From positions 3,914,692-3,978,691 of the forward strand of contig NZ_CP192735.1 of NCBI RefSeq assembly GCF_050749815.1: a stretch of 64,000 bases of DNA, given 5' to 3'. The position numbers and the translations under genes are program-made. Positions 42,237 through 50,993 of the stretch are shown one piece after another. The stretch's first letter is position 1, and the number at the start of each line of letters is the position of its first letter. Below the pieces are notes generated by a model. The model saw only the letters and a program-made list of their open reading frames with translations. It made no database searches and was not told where the DNA came from. This DNA is from Dyella_A sp050749815 (GTDB lineage: Bacteria > Pseudomonadota > Gammaproteobacteria > Xanthomonadales > Rhodanobacteraceae).

Positions 42237-43550
42237 GTGACTCCACTCCCCCAGGCCGTCGCGAGCGAGCGTCGTGCCGCCGCCCTGTCCGCTGCGGCGT
42301 TCTTTTTCGTACTGACCTCGTACTACATCATGCGGCCGGTACGCGATCAGCTGAGCGGCGCGGTGGGCTCGTCGCAGCTGCCGTTGTTCTACCTCGGCAC
42401 GTTCATTGCCATGGTGGTGCTGACTCCGGTATTCGGCGCGATGGTGGCGCGCTTTCCCCGCCGCCGCCTGCTCGGCTGGAGCTACTGCTTCTTCATCGCC
42501 TGCCTGATTGCCTTCGTGCCTGCTTTCCTGGCGCAGGAGCGCATCGGCGCGCGCGAACTGGGTGTGGTGTTCTTCGTCTGGGTCAGCGTGTTCAACCTGT
42601 TCGTGGTGTCGCTGTTCTGGAGCTTCATGGCGGACATCTTCGACAGCGCGCAGGCGCGGCGGACATTCCCGCTGATCGCGTTGGGCGGCATGGCCGGCGC
42701 CGTATTCGGGCCGATGGTGACCAGCCTGCTGGTCGGGCTGCTGGGCGTAGCGCCGCTGCTGGTGGTGTCGGCGCTGATGCTCGCTGCGGCGCTGGTGCTG
42801 TTGCTACGTCTGTCCACGCACGATGCCGCCGGACGCCCGTCGCGCAACGAGGAGGCCATCGGCGGTTCGCTGTGGGCGGGCGTGCTTGAGCTGTGGTCGC
42901 GGCCGTTCCTGCGCTACATGGCGATCCTCATGTTGCTGGGCGATGGCATCGGTACGCTCGCCTACGCGCTGGTGGCCGACTACGCCAAGTCTCATCTGGC
43001 CACCAGCGAACTGCGCACCGCGTTCTATGCCCATCTGGATCTGGCGGTGAACGGGCTCGGCGCGCTGCTGCAACTGACGGCGACGCGCTGGCTGCTCACG
43101 CGCTGGGGCGCCGGCTGGGGGCTGGTGCTGCCGGCACTGGTGAATGTGGTGCTGCTGGCGGTGGTGATGATCGGTGGCCAAGGCAGCCTGGCGCTGGCCG
43201 GCGCCACGGTGCCCCTGGTGGCGATGATGCTGGCGGTGAGCCGCGGCTTTGCCTACGGCATGACCAAGCCCGCCAGCGACGCGCTGTATACGCGTGTGCC
43301 GCGCGAGACGCGATACAAAAGCAAGAACTTCATTGAGACCACGGTCTGGCGCTTTGGCGATCTGGTGGTCACCAGCGGTGTCAGCGTGCTGGGCACGGCG
43401 GGCATTGGCGTGGGCGGCATGGCGCTGATCGGTGTGATGGTGTCGACCGTGGCGACTTGGGTGGCGCGCCGCGCCGGGCAGTCGCCGGATCTGTTGCCCG
43501 ATGTTCCCGCCGCCGTGCCGGACGAACCCGTCGACCCGCACGCTCGCTAG
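42237..43550 (+). CDS. MFS-type transporter resembling nucleotide translocase (Tlc/NTT) relatives
   Basis: The protein has 437 residues from the GTG at 42237 (a TTG at 42210 is the alternative); neither has a clear Shine-Dalgarno. About twelve membrane helices fill the length. YYIMRPVRDQLSGAVG in the first helix region and VFNLFVVSLFWSFMADIFD in helix 4-5 look like the bacterial branch of the ATP/ADP-translocase-like MFS group, and KSKNFIETTVWRFGDLVVTSG is another mark. The transported molecule is unknown, and nucleotide exchange should not be assumed in a free-living bacterium. Confidence 0.75.
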   Translation: MTPLPQAVASERRAAALSAAAFFFVLTSYYIMRPVRDQLSGAVGSSQLPLFYLGTFIAMVVLTPVFGAMVARFPRRRLLGWSYCFFIACLIAFVPAFLAQERIGARELGVVFFVWVSVFNLFVVSLFWSFMADIFDSAQARRTFPLIALGGMAGAVFGPMVTSLLVGLLGVAPLLVVSALMLAAALVLLLRLSTHDAAGRPSRNEEAIGGSLWAGVLELWSRPFLRYMAILMLLGDGIGTLAYALVADYAKSHLATSELRTAFYAHLDLAVNGLGALLQLTATRWLLTRWGAGWGLVLPALVNVVLLAVVMIGGQGSLALAGATVPLVAMMLAVSRGFAYGMTKPASDALYTRVPRETRYKSKNFIETTVWRFGDLVVTSGVSVLGTAGIGVGGMALIGVMVSTVATWVARRAGQSPDLLPDVPAAVPDEPVDPHAR

Positions 43551-43568
43551 AAAACAGCGCGATCGCGC

Positions 43569-43997
43569 TCAGCTGGTGATGTACCGCTGCAGCTGCTCGA
43601 TCTGCTCGGCCTGCTCGTCGATCACGGCCTTCACCAGGTCGCCGATCGAGATCACACCCACCACGGCGTTGCCTTCGACCACCGGCAGGTGGCGGATACG
43701 GCTGTGCGTGCACAGGCGCATGCATTCGAGTACTTCGGTGTCCGGCCCCACGGTGACGGGCGGCGCGCTCATGATCTCGGACACCGGGGTCCCCCCGGAC
43801 GACCTGCCCTGCAGGATCACCTTGCGCGCGTAGTCCCGCTCCGAGACGATGCCCACCAGCTGCTCGCCACGCATCACCAGCAGCGCGCCGATCCGGCGCT
43901 CGGCCATCAGGCGGATGGCTTCCAGCACGGCCGTGTCGGGCGCGACCGCATGCACGGCGTTGCCCTTGATCTCGAGCAGATGCTTGACCTGATTCAT
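43569..43997 (-). CDS. CBS-domain protein
   Basis: This 142-residue protein consists of two CBS motifs (about 8-60 and 75-130), a Bateman module that binds adenosine nucleotides. Typical strings are DTAVLEAIRLMAERRIGALLVMRGEQLVGIVSERDYARKV and RIRHLPVVEGNAVVGVISIGDLVKAVI. No catalytic domain is attached. Its partner is unknown. It is convergent with the MFS gene and upstream of a minus-strand glycosyltransferase gene. Confidence 0.9.
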   Translation of the reverse strand: MNQVKHLLEIKGNAVHAVAPDTAVLEAIRLMAERRIGALLVMRGEQLVGIVSERDYARKVILQGRSSGGTPVSEIMSAPPVTVGPDTEVLECMRLCTHSRIRHLPVVEGNAVVGVISIGDLVKAVIDEQAEQIEQLQRYITS

Positions 43998-44083
43998 GAC
44001 CGCCTCCCGCGCGTGGACCCTGCAACGAGTCTAGCGCCGTGGCCGGTCGGGCGGTGTTGCCGCAGTGTGAACCGTGGTGCCGG

Positions 44084-45013
44084 TCACGAACCGTTGCGGC
44101 GGCGCTCGGCAATGAAATACAGCGGCCGCTGCTTGCTCTCGGCGTAGTTACGGCCCAGGTATTCGCCGATCACGCCCAGTGCCAGCAACTGCACGCCGCC
44201 GAGGAACAGGATCACTACCATCAGCGTGGGATAGCCGCGCACCGGGTCACCCCACAAAAGCGCCTTGGCCATCACCCACAGGCCGTAGACGAAGGCGAAC
44301 GCCGCCGCGCCCAGCCCCACCCAGGTGGCCAGCCGCAGCGGCGCGGTGGAGAACGAGGTGATGCCCTCGACCGCCAGCTGGCTCAGCCGCCAGTAATTCC
44401 ATTTCGTGTCGCCGGCGAAGCGCGGATCGCGTTCGTAGCGGATCGAGGTCTGCCGATAGCCAATCCAGGCGAACAACCCCTTCATGAAGCGCTGGCGCTC
44501 GCGCAGCTGGCCCAAGGCATCGAGCGCGCGGCGCGACAGCAGGCGGAAATCGCCGGTGTCGCGCGGCAGCGGAGTGTCCGACAGCCGCTCCATCACCCGG
44601 TAGAACGCCGCGGCGGTGAAGCGCTTGAGCGCACTCTCGCCGGCGCGGGCGCTGCGCGTGGCATAGACCACGTCGTAGCCCGCCTGCCACGGCTCAATCA
44701 GCGCGGGGATCAGCTCGGGCGGGTCCTGCAGGTCCGCATCGATCACCACGGCCGCGCCTTCGCTCACCGCGTCGAGCCCGGCGGTGAGGGCCGCCTCCTT
44801 GCCGAAATTGCGCGACAGCCGCAGGCCGGCCACGCGCGCGTCGGTGCAGTGGCGGACGATCCGCTCCCAGGTGTCGTCCTGGCTGCCGTCGTCCACGTAC
44901 AGCACGTGGGTGTCGACGGCGAGGCCGTCGACCACGGCTAGCAGTCGCGCGTGGAAATCGTCCAGGACGCTCGCTTCGTTATAGGCGGGAACGACGATGG
45001 TCAGCTGGGGCAT
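44084..45013 (-). CDS. Polyprenol-phosphate glycosyltransferase, GT2, GtrB/DPM1 type
   Basis: This 309-residue protein has a GT2 domain (TIVVPAYNEASVLDDF, YVDDGSQDDTW, VIDADLQDPPELIP, TRSARAGESALKRF) and two C-terminal membrane helices ending in LALGVIGEYLGRNYAESKQRPLYFIAERR. It is the same type as the enzyme at 23833 but GC-rich like the chromosome. No gtrA or membrane glycosyltransferase is next to it. The start at 45013 (MPQLTIVVPAYNE) is set by homology. Confidence 0.9.
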   Translation of the reverse strand: MPQLTIVVPAYNEASVLDDFHARLLAVVDGLAVDTHVLYVDDGSQDDTWERIVRHCTDARVAGLRLSRNFGKEAALTAGLDAVSEGAAVVIDADLQDPPELIPALIEPWQAGYDVVYATRSARAGESALKRFTAAAFYRVMERLSDTPLPRDTGDFRLLSRRALDALGQLRERQRFMKGLFAWIGYRQTSIRYERDPRFAGDTKWNYWRLSQLAVEGITSFSTAPLRLATWVGLGAAAFAFVYGLWVMAKALLWGDPVRGYPTLMVVILFLGGVQLLALGVIGEYLGRNYAESKQRPLYFIAERRRNGS

Positions 45014-45071
45014 GGGGTATGACCGTGACGTGGACGAAAGCCTGCTGATGAGGGTGACGGGCGGAGCGCCT

Positions 45072-45809
45072 TCATCGACGACCGGTGCCGGCCGGCGGCG
45101 TGTCGCTTTCCAGATAGGGCGGGCCGCCGAGTCGCGCCATCTGGCGCTGGATCCAGTCCGCGCGGCGCAGCACGTAGGCGCTTGGCCGGTCCGCATGCAT
45201 CCGCCGCGGGCTGGGCAGCACGGCGGCCAGTCGCGCCGCCTGGGCCGGGCCGAGCCGAGCCGGCGGCACGTGGAAGTAGGCATCGCTGGCAGCGCCCACG
45301 CCGTAGATGCCATCGCCGAGCTCGGCGATGTTCATGTACACCTCCAGGATGCGCTGCTTCGGCCAGGTGATTTCCAGCAACACCGTGAAGTACGCCTCCA
45401 GTCCCTTGCGCACGAAGCTGCGGCCGTTCCACAGGAACAGGTTCTTCGCCGTCTGCTGGCTGATCGTGCTGGCGCCGCGCAGGCGCTTGCCCTCGTCGGC
45501 GGCGTCCAGCGCGTCCTGGATCTGGTCGAAGTCGAAGCCGTGGTGAAACGGAAATTTCTGATCCTCGCCGGCCACCATCGCCAGCGGCACCCACGGCGAC
45601 ACCTGCGACCACGGCACCCAGCGATGGTGCAGCTGGAAATCCTTCTCGCCATGCACCCAGGCACCGAGCTGGCGTTCCATCATCACCGCCGAGGTCCATG
45701 GCGGCACGAACCGCAGCACCAGCACGAACAGCCAGCTCAGAGCGATCCAGCTCAGGGCGAGCAGGCCGATCCAGCGCAGCAGGCGGGACAGTCGAAAGCG
45801 TGGGTGCAT
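45072..45809 (-). CDS. mtgA: Monofunctional biosynthetic peptidoglycan transglycosylase
   Basis: This 245-residue protein has one N-terminal membrane helix (about 12-35) and a GT51 domain that polymerises lipid II. Motif 1 is VAGEDQKFPFHHGFD with the catalytic Glu, motif 2 is GASTISQQTAKNLFLW, motif 3 is RKGLEAYFTVLLEITWPKQRILEVYMNIAELGDGIYGV. No transpeptidase domain follows. The ATG at 45809 was chosen because it gives the short basic start before the helix. It is divergent from hslO. Confidence 0.95.
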   Translation of the reverse strand: MHPRFRLSRLLRWIGLLALSWIALSWLFVLVLRFVPPWTSAVMMERQLGAWVHGEKDFQLHHRWVPWSQVSPWVPLAMVAGEDQKFPFHHGFDFDQIQDALDAADEGKRLRGASTISQQTAKNLFLWNGRSFVRKGLEAYFTVLLEITWPKQRILEVYMNIAELGDGIYGVGAASDAYFHVPPARLGPAQAARLAAVLPSPRRMHADRPSAYVLRRADWIQRQMARLGGPPYLESDTPPAGTGRR

Positions 45810-45919
45810 GGCCAGGCGGCGAGCGGCAGAATCGCCAGTATAAGGGCGCCCGGCGATACCGTTGTGAGGCGCGAGCAACGCCCCCACATCGCGGGGTTGA
45901 ACCGATTGCGAGGCTGCCT

Positions 45920-46819
45920 GTGGAAACCACCCTGGTCGAAGACGTATTGCACCGATTCCTGCTCGAGCGCGCCGGCGTGCGCGGCGTGCTGGTGCGCCTG
46001 GGCGCGGCGTGGCGCGAGGTGGCCGGTCGCGCCGACTACCCGCCGGCGCTGCGCGACCTGCTGGGCCAGTCGCTGGCCGCCAGCGCCTTGCTGACGGGCA
46101 ACATCAAGCTCGACGGGGCGCTGTCGATCGAGCTCAAGAGTGCCGACGCGCTGCGCCTGCTGTTCACCGAATGCACCGATCGCGGTCGTCTGCGCGGCCT
46201 GGCGCGCTGGGCCGATCCGCTACCCGAGCCGCTCGCGCTGTCCTCCCTCGCCGGCGCGGTGATGGCCATCACCATCGGCCAGGCCGAGCGGGGCCAGCGC
46301 TACCAGGGCCTGGTCGACCTGCAGCATGCCGAGCTCGCACCGTCACTGGAGAATTACTTCGCCCAGTCCGAGCAATTGCCGGCGCGGATCCTGCTGGCCG
46401 CCGACGGCGAGCACGCGGTCGGCCTGATGTTGCAGCAGCTGCCGGGCGAAGGCGGTCACGACGCAGTGAATGACGACGATGCCTGGACGCGCATCGAACA
46501 CCTCACCGCCACGCTGGGCGCGGCCGAGATGCTCGCGACGGCCCCCGAGCAGCTGCTGTTCCGGCTGTACCACGAAGAGGAAGTGCGGCTGTTCGAACCG
46601 CGCCCGCTGGCGTTCGGCTGCAGCTGCACGCGCGAGCGCGTCTCGGCGATGCTGCGTGCGCTGGGGCGTGAAGAGGTGGAGGCCGCTTTGGCCGCCCGCG
46701 ATGGCGAGATCGAGGTGATCTGCGAGTTCTGCGCGCAGCGCTACACCTTCGATCCGATCGACGCGGAGCACCTGCTGCGCGACGCCGGCAGCGCCGACGC
46801 GCCCACGACCGCGCAGTAA
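45920..46819 (+). CDS. hslO: Redox-regulated chaperone Hsp33
   Basis: This 299-residue cytoplasmic holdase is activated by oxidation. The zinc-binding cysteines are seen as FGCSCTRERV and CEFCAQRYTF near the C-terminus, the CxC plus CxxC pattern of the family. The N-terminal fold shows LLGQSLAASALLTGNIKLDGALSIELKS. The likely start is GTG 45920 (VETTLVEDVLHRFLLE); there is no nearby in-frame ATG that fits. Only 30 bp separate it from the convergent GGDEF-EAL gene. Confidence 0.95.
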   Translation: METTLVEDVLHRFLLERAGVRGVLVRLGAAWREVAGRADYPPALRDLLGQSLAASALLTGNIKLDGALSIELKSADALRLLFTECTDRGRLRGLARWADPLPEPLALSSLAGAVMAITIGQAERGQRYQGLVDLQHAELAPSLENYFAQSEQLPARILLAADGEHAVGLMLQQLPGEGGHDAVNDDDAWTRIEHLTATLGAAEMLATAPEQLLFRLYHEEEVRLFEPRPLAFGCSCTRERVSAMLRALGREEVEAALAARDGEIEVICEFCAQRYTFDPIDAEHLLRDAGSADAPTTAQ

Positions 46820-46849
46820 GCCAGCGTGGCATGCGGCCGGCCGATCGGG

Positions 46850-49798
46850 TTATCCGATCGCCGGTAGCAGGTGCGTGGGAGCGTTCGGGCCCAGCCACTC
46901 GCTGGCGGGTCGGGCGGTGGAGAACAGGAAGCCCTGCGCGTAGCGCGTGCCAATGCGCAGCAGCGCCTGGCGCTGGTAATCCTCCTCGATACCCTCGGCA
47001 ATCACCTGCATCTGCAGCGAGTCGGCGAGCACCTGGATACCGCGCACCACCGCCAGGCCCTGGTTGGCATCCAGCTGGGCCAGGTCCGAGGGCAGCTCGG
47101 TGATGAAGGAGCGGTCGATCTTCAGCGTCTGGATCGGGTACTGGTGCAGGTAGCTCAGCGAGGAGTAGCCGGTGCCGAAGTCGTCCAGCGAGATCATGAT
47201 GCCGCGCTGGCGCAGGTTCTCCAGCATGCGCTTCACCTGCGGCGGATTCTCCAGCAGCGCACGCTCGGTCACCTCGATGCGGATGGCCTGCGCTGCCACG
47301 CCGTGGCGCTCCATGGCGGCGAGCAGTCGCTCGTCCAGGTCCGGCAGCCGGAAATGCCGGCCGGAAACGTTGATGCTGACGAAACCCTCGCCGCGCGTGA
47401 GCGCCGTGGTCTGGGCGAACACCTGCTCGAAGATCTGCCAGTCGATGGATTCCGAGCAGCCGCTTTCCTCGGCCACGATCAGGAAGTCGCCAGGCGTGAG
47501 CACACCGCGCTCGGGGTGGTTCCAGCGCAGCAGCGCCTCGAAGCCGACGATGCGGCCGTCCTCGATCGCCACCACCGGCTGGTAATACGGCACGAACTCG
47601 CTGCGTGACAGCGCGCGGCGCAGGTCACCTTCCATCTCCAGCAGCGACAGCGCCTCGTGGCGCAGCCGGTCGTCGAACAGCGCGGCGCGGTGGCGGCCAT
47701 CGTCCTTGGCGCTGTACATCGCCGCGTCCGCGTCGCGCAGCAGTTCTTCCGGCTGCTGGTAGTGCATCGAGGGCAGGGCGATACCGATCGAGGCGGAGGT
47801 GAAGATCTCCTTGATGCCGAGGCGGAACGGCACCTGCAGCTCGGCAATGATGCGCTCGGCGATCTGCAGCGGCATGTCGCCATCGGAGATGCCATCGAGC
47901 AGCACCGCAAATTCGTCGCCGCCCAGGCGCGCCACCAGGTCACGCGTCTTCAGGCAGGCGCGGATACGCCCGCCGACCTGGAACAGCAGGTCGTCGCCGA
48001 CCAGGTGGCCGACCGAATCGTTGATGACCTTGAAGCGGTCCAGGTCGATGAACAGCACCGCGAAAAGTCGCTGCGGATCGGCCTTGTACTGGGCCAGCGC
48101 ATGGTCGAGGCGCTGCAGCAGCAGGGTGCGGTTGGGCAGCCCGGTGAGCGAATCGTGCAGGGTCTCGTACTTCAGCCGGCGCTCGACGCGCTCGCGCTCG
48201 GCGATCTGCTCGCGCAGGTCGCGATTGGCCAGCGCCAGCGCGCGGGTGCGCTCGTCCACCCGGCGCTCCAGGCTGGCATAGGCCTGCTTGAGCGACTCGT
48301 TGGTGTGCTTGCGCTGCAGCGCGTTGGCGATGTGATAGCTGACGAAGGTGAGCAGTTCCTGGTCCCGCGCCGTATAGGTGTGCTCGGGCGTGTAGCTCTG
48401 CACCGCCAGCACGCCCATCACCCGCTCGTTCCACACCAGCGGTACGCCCAGCCAGCACACCGAGCGCGCGCCGAACTGGTTGATCTCGCCCAGCGCGACC
48501 AGCCGGTCGATCTCCGCCGGATCGGCCAGCAGCGGCTTGCCATGGCGCAGCACGTATTCGGTGGCGCCGCGGCCGTGGCTGCGCGGCGGGCGCACGCTGT
48601 CCACCTCGTCCACGGAATAGGGGAAGGTGATCTGCTTGCCGTCGTCGTCAAGCAGCGCGATGTAGAAATTGCGCGCGTAGATCAGCCCGCTGATGATGCG
48701 ATGCACCGCCGCGTAGAAGCCTTCCAGGCTCTCCGGTGCGCTGGCCATTTCGGCGATGCGGAACAGCGCCGCCTGCAGGCGTTCCCCGCGCTGACGCTGC
48801 AGCACCTGCTGGCGCAACACGCGATTGGCCTCGCGCAGCGCGGCGGTGCGGTCAGTGACGCGGCGCTCCAGCTCGGCATGTGCCGCGCGCCGTTCCAGCG
48901 CCGTTTGCACGTGCTGGGCCACGTAGCTGAGCAGTTCGCGGTCGTTCTGGGTGTAGCGCGTGTCGTCGCGATAGCTCTGCATCACGATGCCGCCGACCAC
49001 GCGCCCCTCGCGCAGCAGCGGCACGCCGAGCCAGTGCTCGCAGTTGGGGCCGATCGGCACCAGCCGCCCCTGCAGCAGCTGCGACACCTCGTCGATCGAG
49101 CCCATGATCGGCTGCCCGGCCTTGAGCAGGTTCCAGGTGAGGCTGTACTCGATGTCCTTCAGCGGCACGCTCTCGTCGGGCGGCGGCGGCTCGGCATCCA
49201 TCGTGTCCACGTAATACGGGAAGCGCACGCTGTCGGTGGCTTCGTCGTAGAGCACGATGTAGAAGTTCTCGGCGTACATCAGGCTGCCCACGATGCCGTG
49301 CAGCGCACGCATCATGTCGGGCATGTTGTGGTCGGCACCGGCCTGTTCGGCAATTGCGTAAAGCGCCCGCTGCAGGCGCTCGGCCAGCGCCAGGCGCGAG
49401 ATCGCCTCGTACAGCCGCGCCGTTTCCGCCAACTGGCGCAGGCGCGAGGTAATGATGCGCCCCAGCCAGGCCAGCTCGACCTCCACCGGCGCGGGCATCG
49501 GCGGGATCGGACATTCCAGGGTGAGGGTGCGCAGGCCCTGCGGGTCGTCAGCCAGGTCGAGCTGGCGCAGCCCGGGGTCGGGCGTCCACACATCGCCATG
49601 CAGGCGCCAGCGCAGGCGGCCGGGAATGTTCAGACCGGCCAGCAGGCGCTCGCAGATGTCCATCACGCCGGCCGCGTCGGCGGCGGCAAAAAGCTGCTCG
49701 ATGGCGCCGTGCAGCGCGAGGGGCCGGAGGCCGCTTCGATCGGCTCCGGGCGCGCTCTGGGTGGACGCAAAGCTCATCGAAATGGGTGAACCCGGCAT
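46850..49798 (-). CDS. GAF-GAF-GGDEF-EAL cyclic-di-GMP signalling protein
   Basis: The protein has 982 residues from ATG 49798 (ATG 49777 is an alternative). An N-terminal part of about 140 residues is followed by a GAF domain (about 155-300), a coiled coil, a second similar GAF domain (about 345-500), another coiled coil, a GGDEF domain (about 525-685; ARLGGDEFAVLL intact) and an EAL domain (about 700-955; GFEALLRWNHPE, SLDDFGTGYSSL intact). Both catalytic sites look usable. The position of the inhibitory RxxD site reads KTRD, so product inhibition may be lost. The ligands of the GAF domains are unknown. No membrane helix is seen. Confidence 0.92.
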   Translation of the reverse strand: MPGSPISMSFASTQSAPGADRSGLRPLALHGAIEQLFAAADAAGVMDICERLLAGLNIPGRLRWRLHGDVWTPDPGLRQLDLADDPQGLRTLTLECPIPPMPAPVEVELAWLGRIITSRLRQLAETARLYEAISRLALAERLQRALYAIAEQAGADHNMPDMMRALHGIVGSLMYAENFYIVLYDEATDSVRFPYYVDTMDAEPPPPDESVPLKDIEYSLTWNLLKAGQPIMGSIDEVSQLLQGRLVPIGPNCEHWLGVPLLREGRVVGGIVMQSYRDDTRYTQNDRELLSYVAQHVQTALERRAAHAELERRVTDRTAALREANRVLRQQVLQRQRGERLQAALFRIAEMASAPESLEGFYAAVHRIISGLIYARNFYIALLDDDGKQITFPYSVDEVDSVRPPRSHGRGATEYVLRHGKPLLADPAEIDRLVALGEINQFGARSVCWLGVPLVWNERVMGVLAVQSYTPEHTYTARDQELLTFVSYHIANALQRKHTNESLKQAYASLERRVDERTRALALANRDLREQIAERERVERRLKYETLHDSLTGLPNRTLLLQRLDHALAQYKADPQRLFAVLFIDLDRFKVINDSVGHLVGDDLLFQVGGRIRACLKTRDLVARLGGDEFAVLLDGISDGDMPLQIAERIIAELQVPFRLGIKEIFTSASIGIALPSMHYQQPEELLRDADAAMYSAKDDGRHRAALFDDRLRHEALSLLEMEGDLRRALSRSEFVPYYQPVVAIEDGRIVGFEALLRWNHPERGVLTPGDFLIVAEESGCSESIDWQIFEQVFAQTTALTRGEGFVSINVSGRHFRLPDLDERLLAAMERHGVAAQAIRIEVTERALLENPPQVKRMLENLRQRGIMISLDDFGTGYSSLSYLHQYPIQTLKIDRSFITELPSDLAQLDANQGLAVVRGIQVLADSLQMQVIAEGIEEDYQRQALLRIGTRYAQGFLFSTARPASEWLGPNAPTHLLPAIG

Positions 49799-50015
49799 GA
49801 AGAAACAACAGGCGGCCTTTATATCTCGCCAGCGGCCCTTTGTCGCCGGCCGTGGGCCGTTCCGGGCGGCGGGAACCCGGTCCCCTGGCGGGCAGTCCAA
49901 GCGGCGCCCTGGCCGCGGATTTTGTGCGCCAGGACGGCTTTGCAGGCTGTTAGTAAAACGTAAAGCGAGCTATACTCCCGCCACGTTCCATCCACCGGAT
50001 AGCCCTTTCGCCGCC

Positions 50016-50924
50016 ATGCGTCGCGCGCTTGCCCTTGTCATTACCGCCCTGCTGCCGCTTTCCGCGGCGGCCCAGGCGTGGATGGGCGATTCGCACGACA
50101 TGGCCGCGCGCCTGCTGGCGCAGCAGCCCGACCAGATGGCCGAAGTGCAGCCGGGAGTGGCCGTGCCGCTCTGGCGCGGCGCGGATGGCCGCATGCTGAT
50201 GCTGCGTGCAGACGAGCAGCCGGCGGGTGGCCTTGCCGCCGACACGCCCCTGACCTTCAGCGTGGTCGATGCGGGCAGCGTGCTTTCCAGCAACCTGCAG
50301 TACCGGCTGGGGCCATCGCTGCAGGCCCATGCGGGGGTTGTCGAGCATTCCTGGGGCAATGCGCCTTACCGCGTGCTCGGCAGTGAAGTGGGCGCCACCT
50401 ACAGTGCCGGGCGCTACAGCCTGGGGCTGAGCGTCGGGGCGGACACTGCCAACGGCGCGGCGCGTCTGCCGCGCGTGCTTCCCGGCGCGCTGCCGGGGGT
50501 GAACGGGTTGTCTTCCTTCGGCAGCAGCGCGCAGCTCAACGCGCGTGGCCGTGTGGCGCTGGACAGCCGCAGCGGAATCGATCTCGGCGCCAGCGTGGGC
50601 CGCATCCATCTGTTGCCCGGCAACCTGCTGGGCGTGGACATGCTCGACCAGAAGGCACTGAGCTTCGGCGTGGACCGCGGTCCGCTGAGCGGCAGCCTGG
50701 TGGGGCGCGTGATGCAGCCCTCGGCCGGCATTCCCGGTGCCTACAGCCCGGATCGCCGCTGGAGCAGCATCGATTTCGGCGTGACCTGGAAGCTTCCCTG
50801 GCAGGGCCAGCTGAGCGTGGGTGCGCAGAACCTGTGGTCGTCGGGAACGCCGTCCAATACGCCGGCCGGCCCCGAGCCGGACCAGTCGCGTACGCCGTAC
50901 GTGCAGTACCACCAGGACCTCTGA
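50016..50924 (+). CDS. Secreted protein of unknown function
   Basis: I do not recognise this 302-residue protein. It has a signal peptide (MRRALALVITALLPLSAAAQA). The mature part has repeated beta-strand patterns with alternating hydrophobic residues (SLGLSVGADT, IDLGASVGRIHLL, SSIDFGVTWKLPWQGQLSVGAQNLW), which suggests an outer-membrane beta barrel or beta-rich periplasmic protein. The end GxQNLW plus PYVQYHQDL resembles barrel C-termini. The start at 50016 is set by the signal peptide. A terminator follows. Confidence 0.72.
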   Translation: MRRALALVITALLPLSAAAQAWMGDSHDMAARLLAQQPDQMAEVQPGVAVPLWRGADGRMLMLRADEQPAGGLAADTPLTFSVVDAGSVLSSNLQYRLGPSLQAHAGVVEHSWGNAPYRVLGSEVGATYSAGRYSLGLSVGADTANGAARLPRVLPGALPGVNGLSSFGSSAQLNARGRVALDSRSGIDLGASVGRIHLLPGNLLGVDMLDQKALSFGVDRGPLSGSLVGRVMQPSAGIPGAYSPDRRWSSIDFGVTWKLPWQGQLSVGAQNLWSSGTPSNTPAGPEPDQSRTPYVQYHQDL

Positions 50925-50942
50925 TTTCCGATCTGATCGAAC

Positions 50943-50973
50943 AAAAACGCCGTCGCAAAAGCGACGGCGTTTT
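50943..50973. terminator. Bidirectional intrinsic terminator
   Basis: AAAAACGCCGTCGC and GCGACGGCGTTTT form a stem around an AAAA loop (50943-50973), between two convergent genes. It can serve the secreted-protein gene and the DUF4097 gene. Confidence 0.85.
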
Positions 50974-50993
50974 CGTATACGGGTGTCTACCGC

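Noticed and set aside
47657..49789. Open frame of 710 codons on the plus strand
   Set aside because: It is the antisense shadow of the GAF-GAF-GGDEF-EAL gene.
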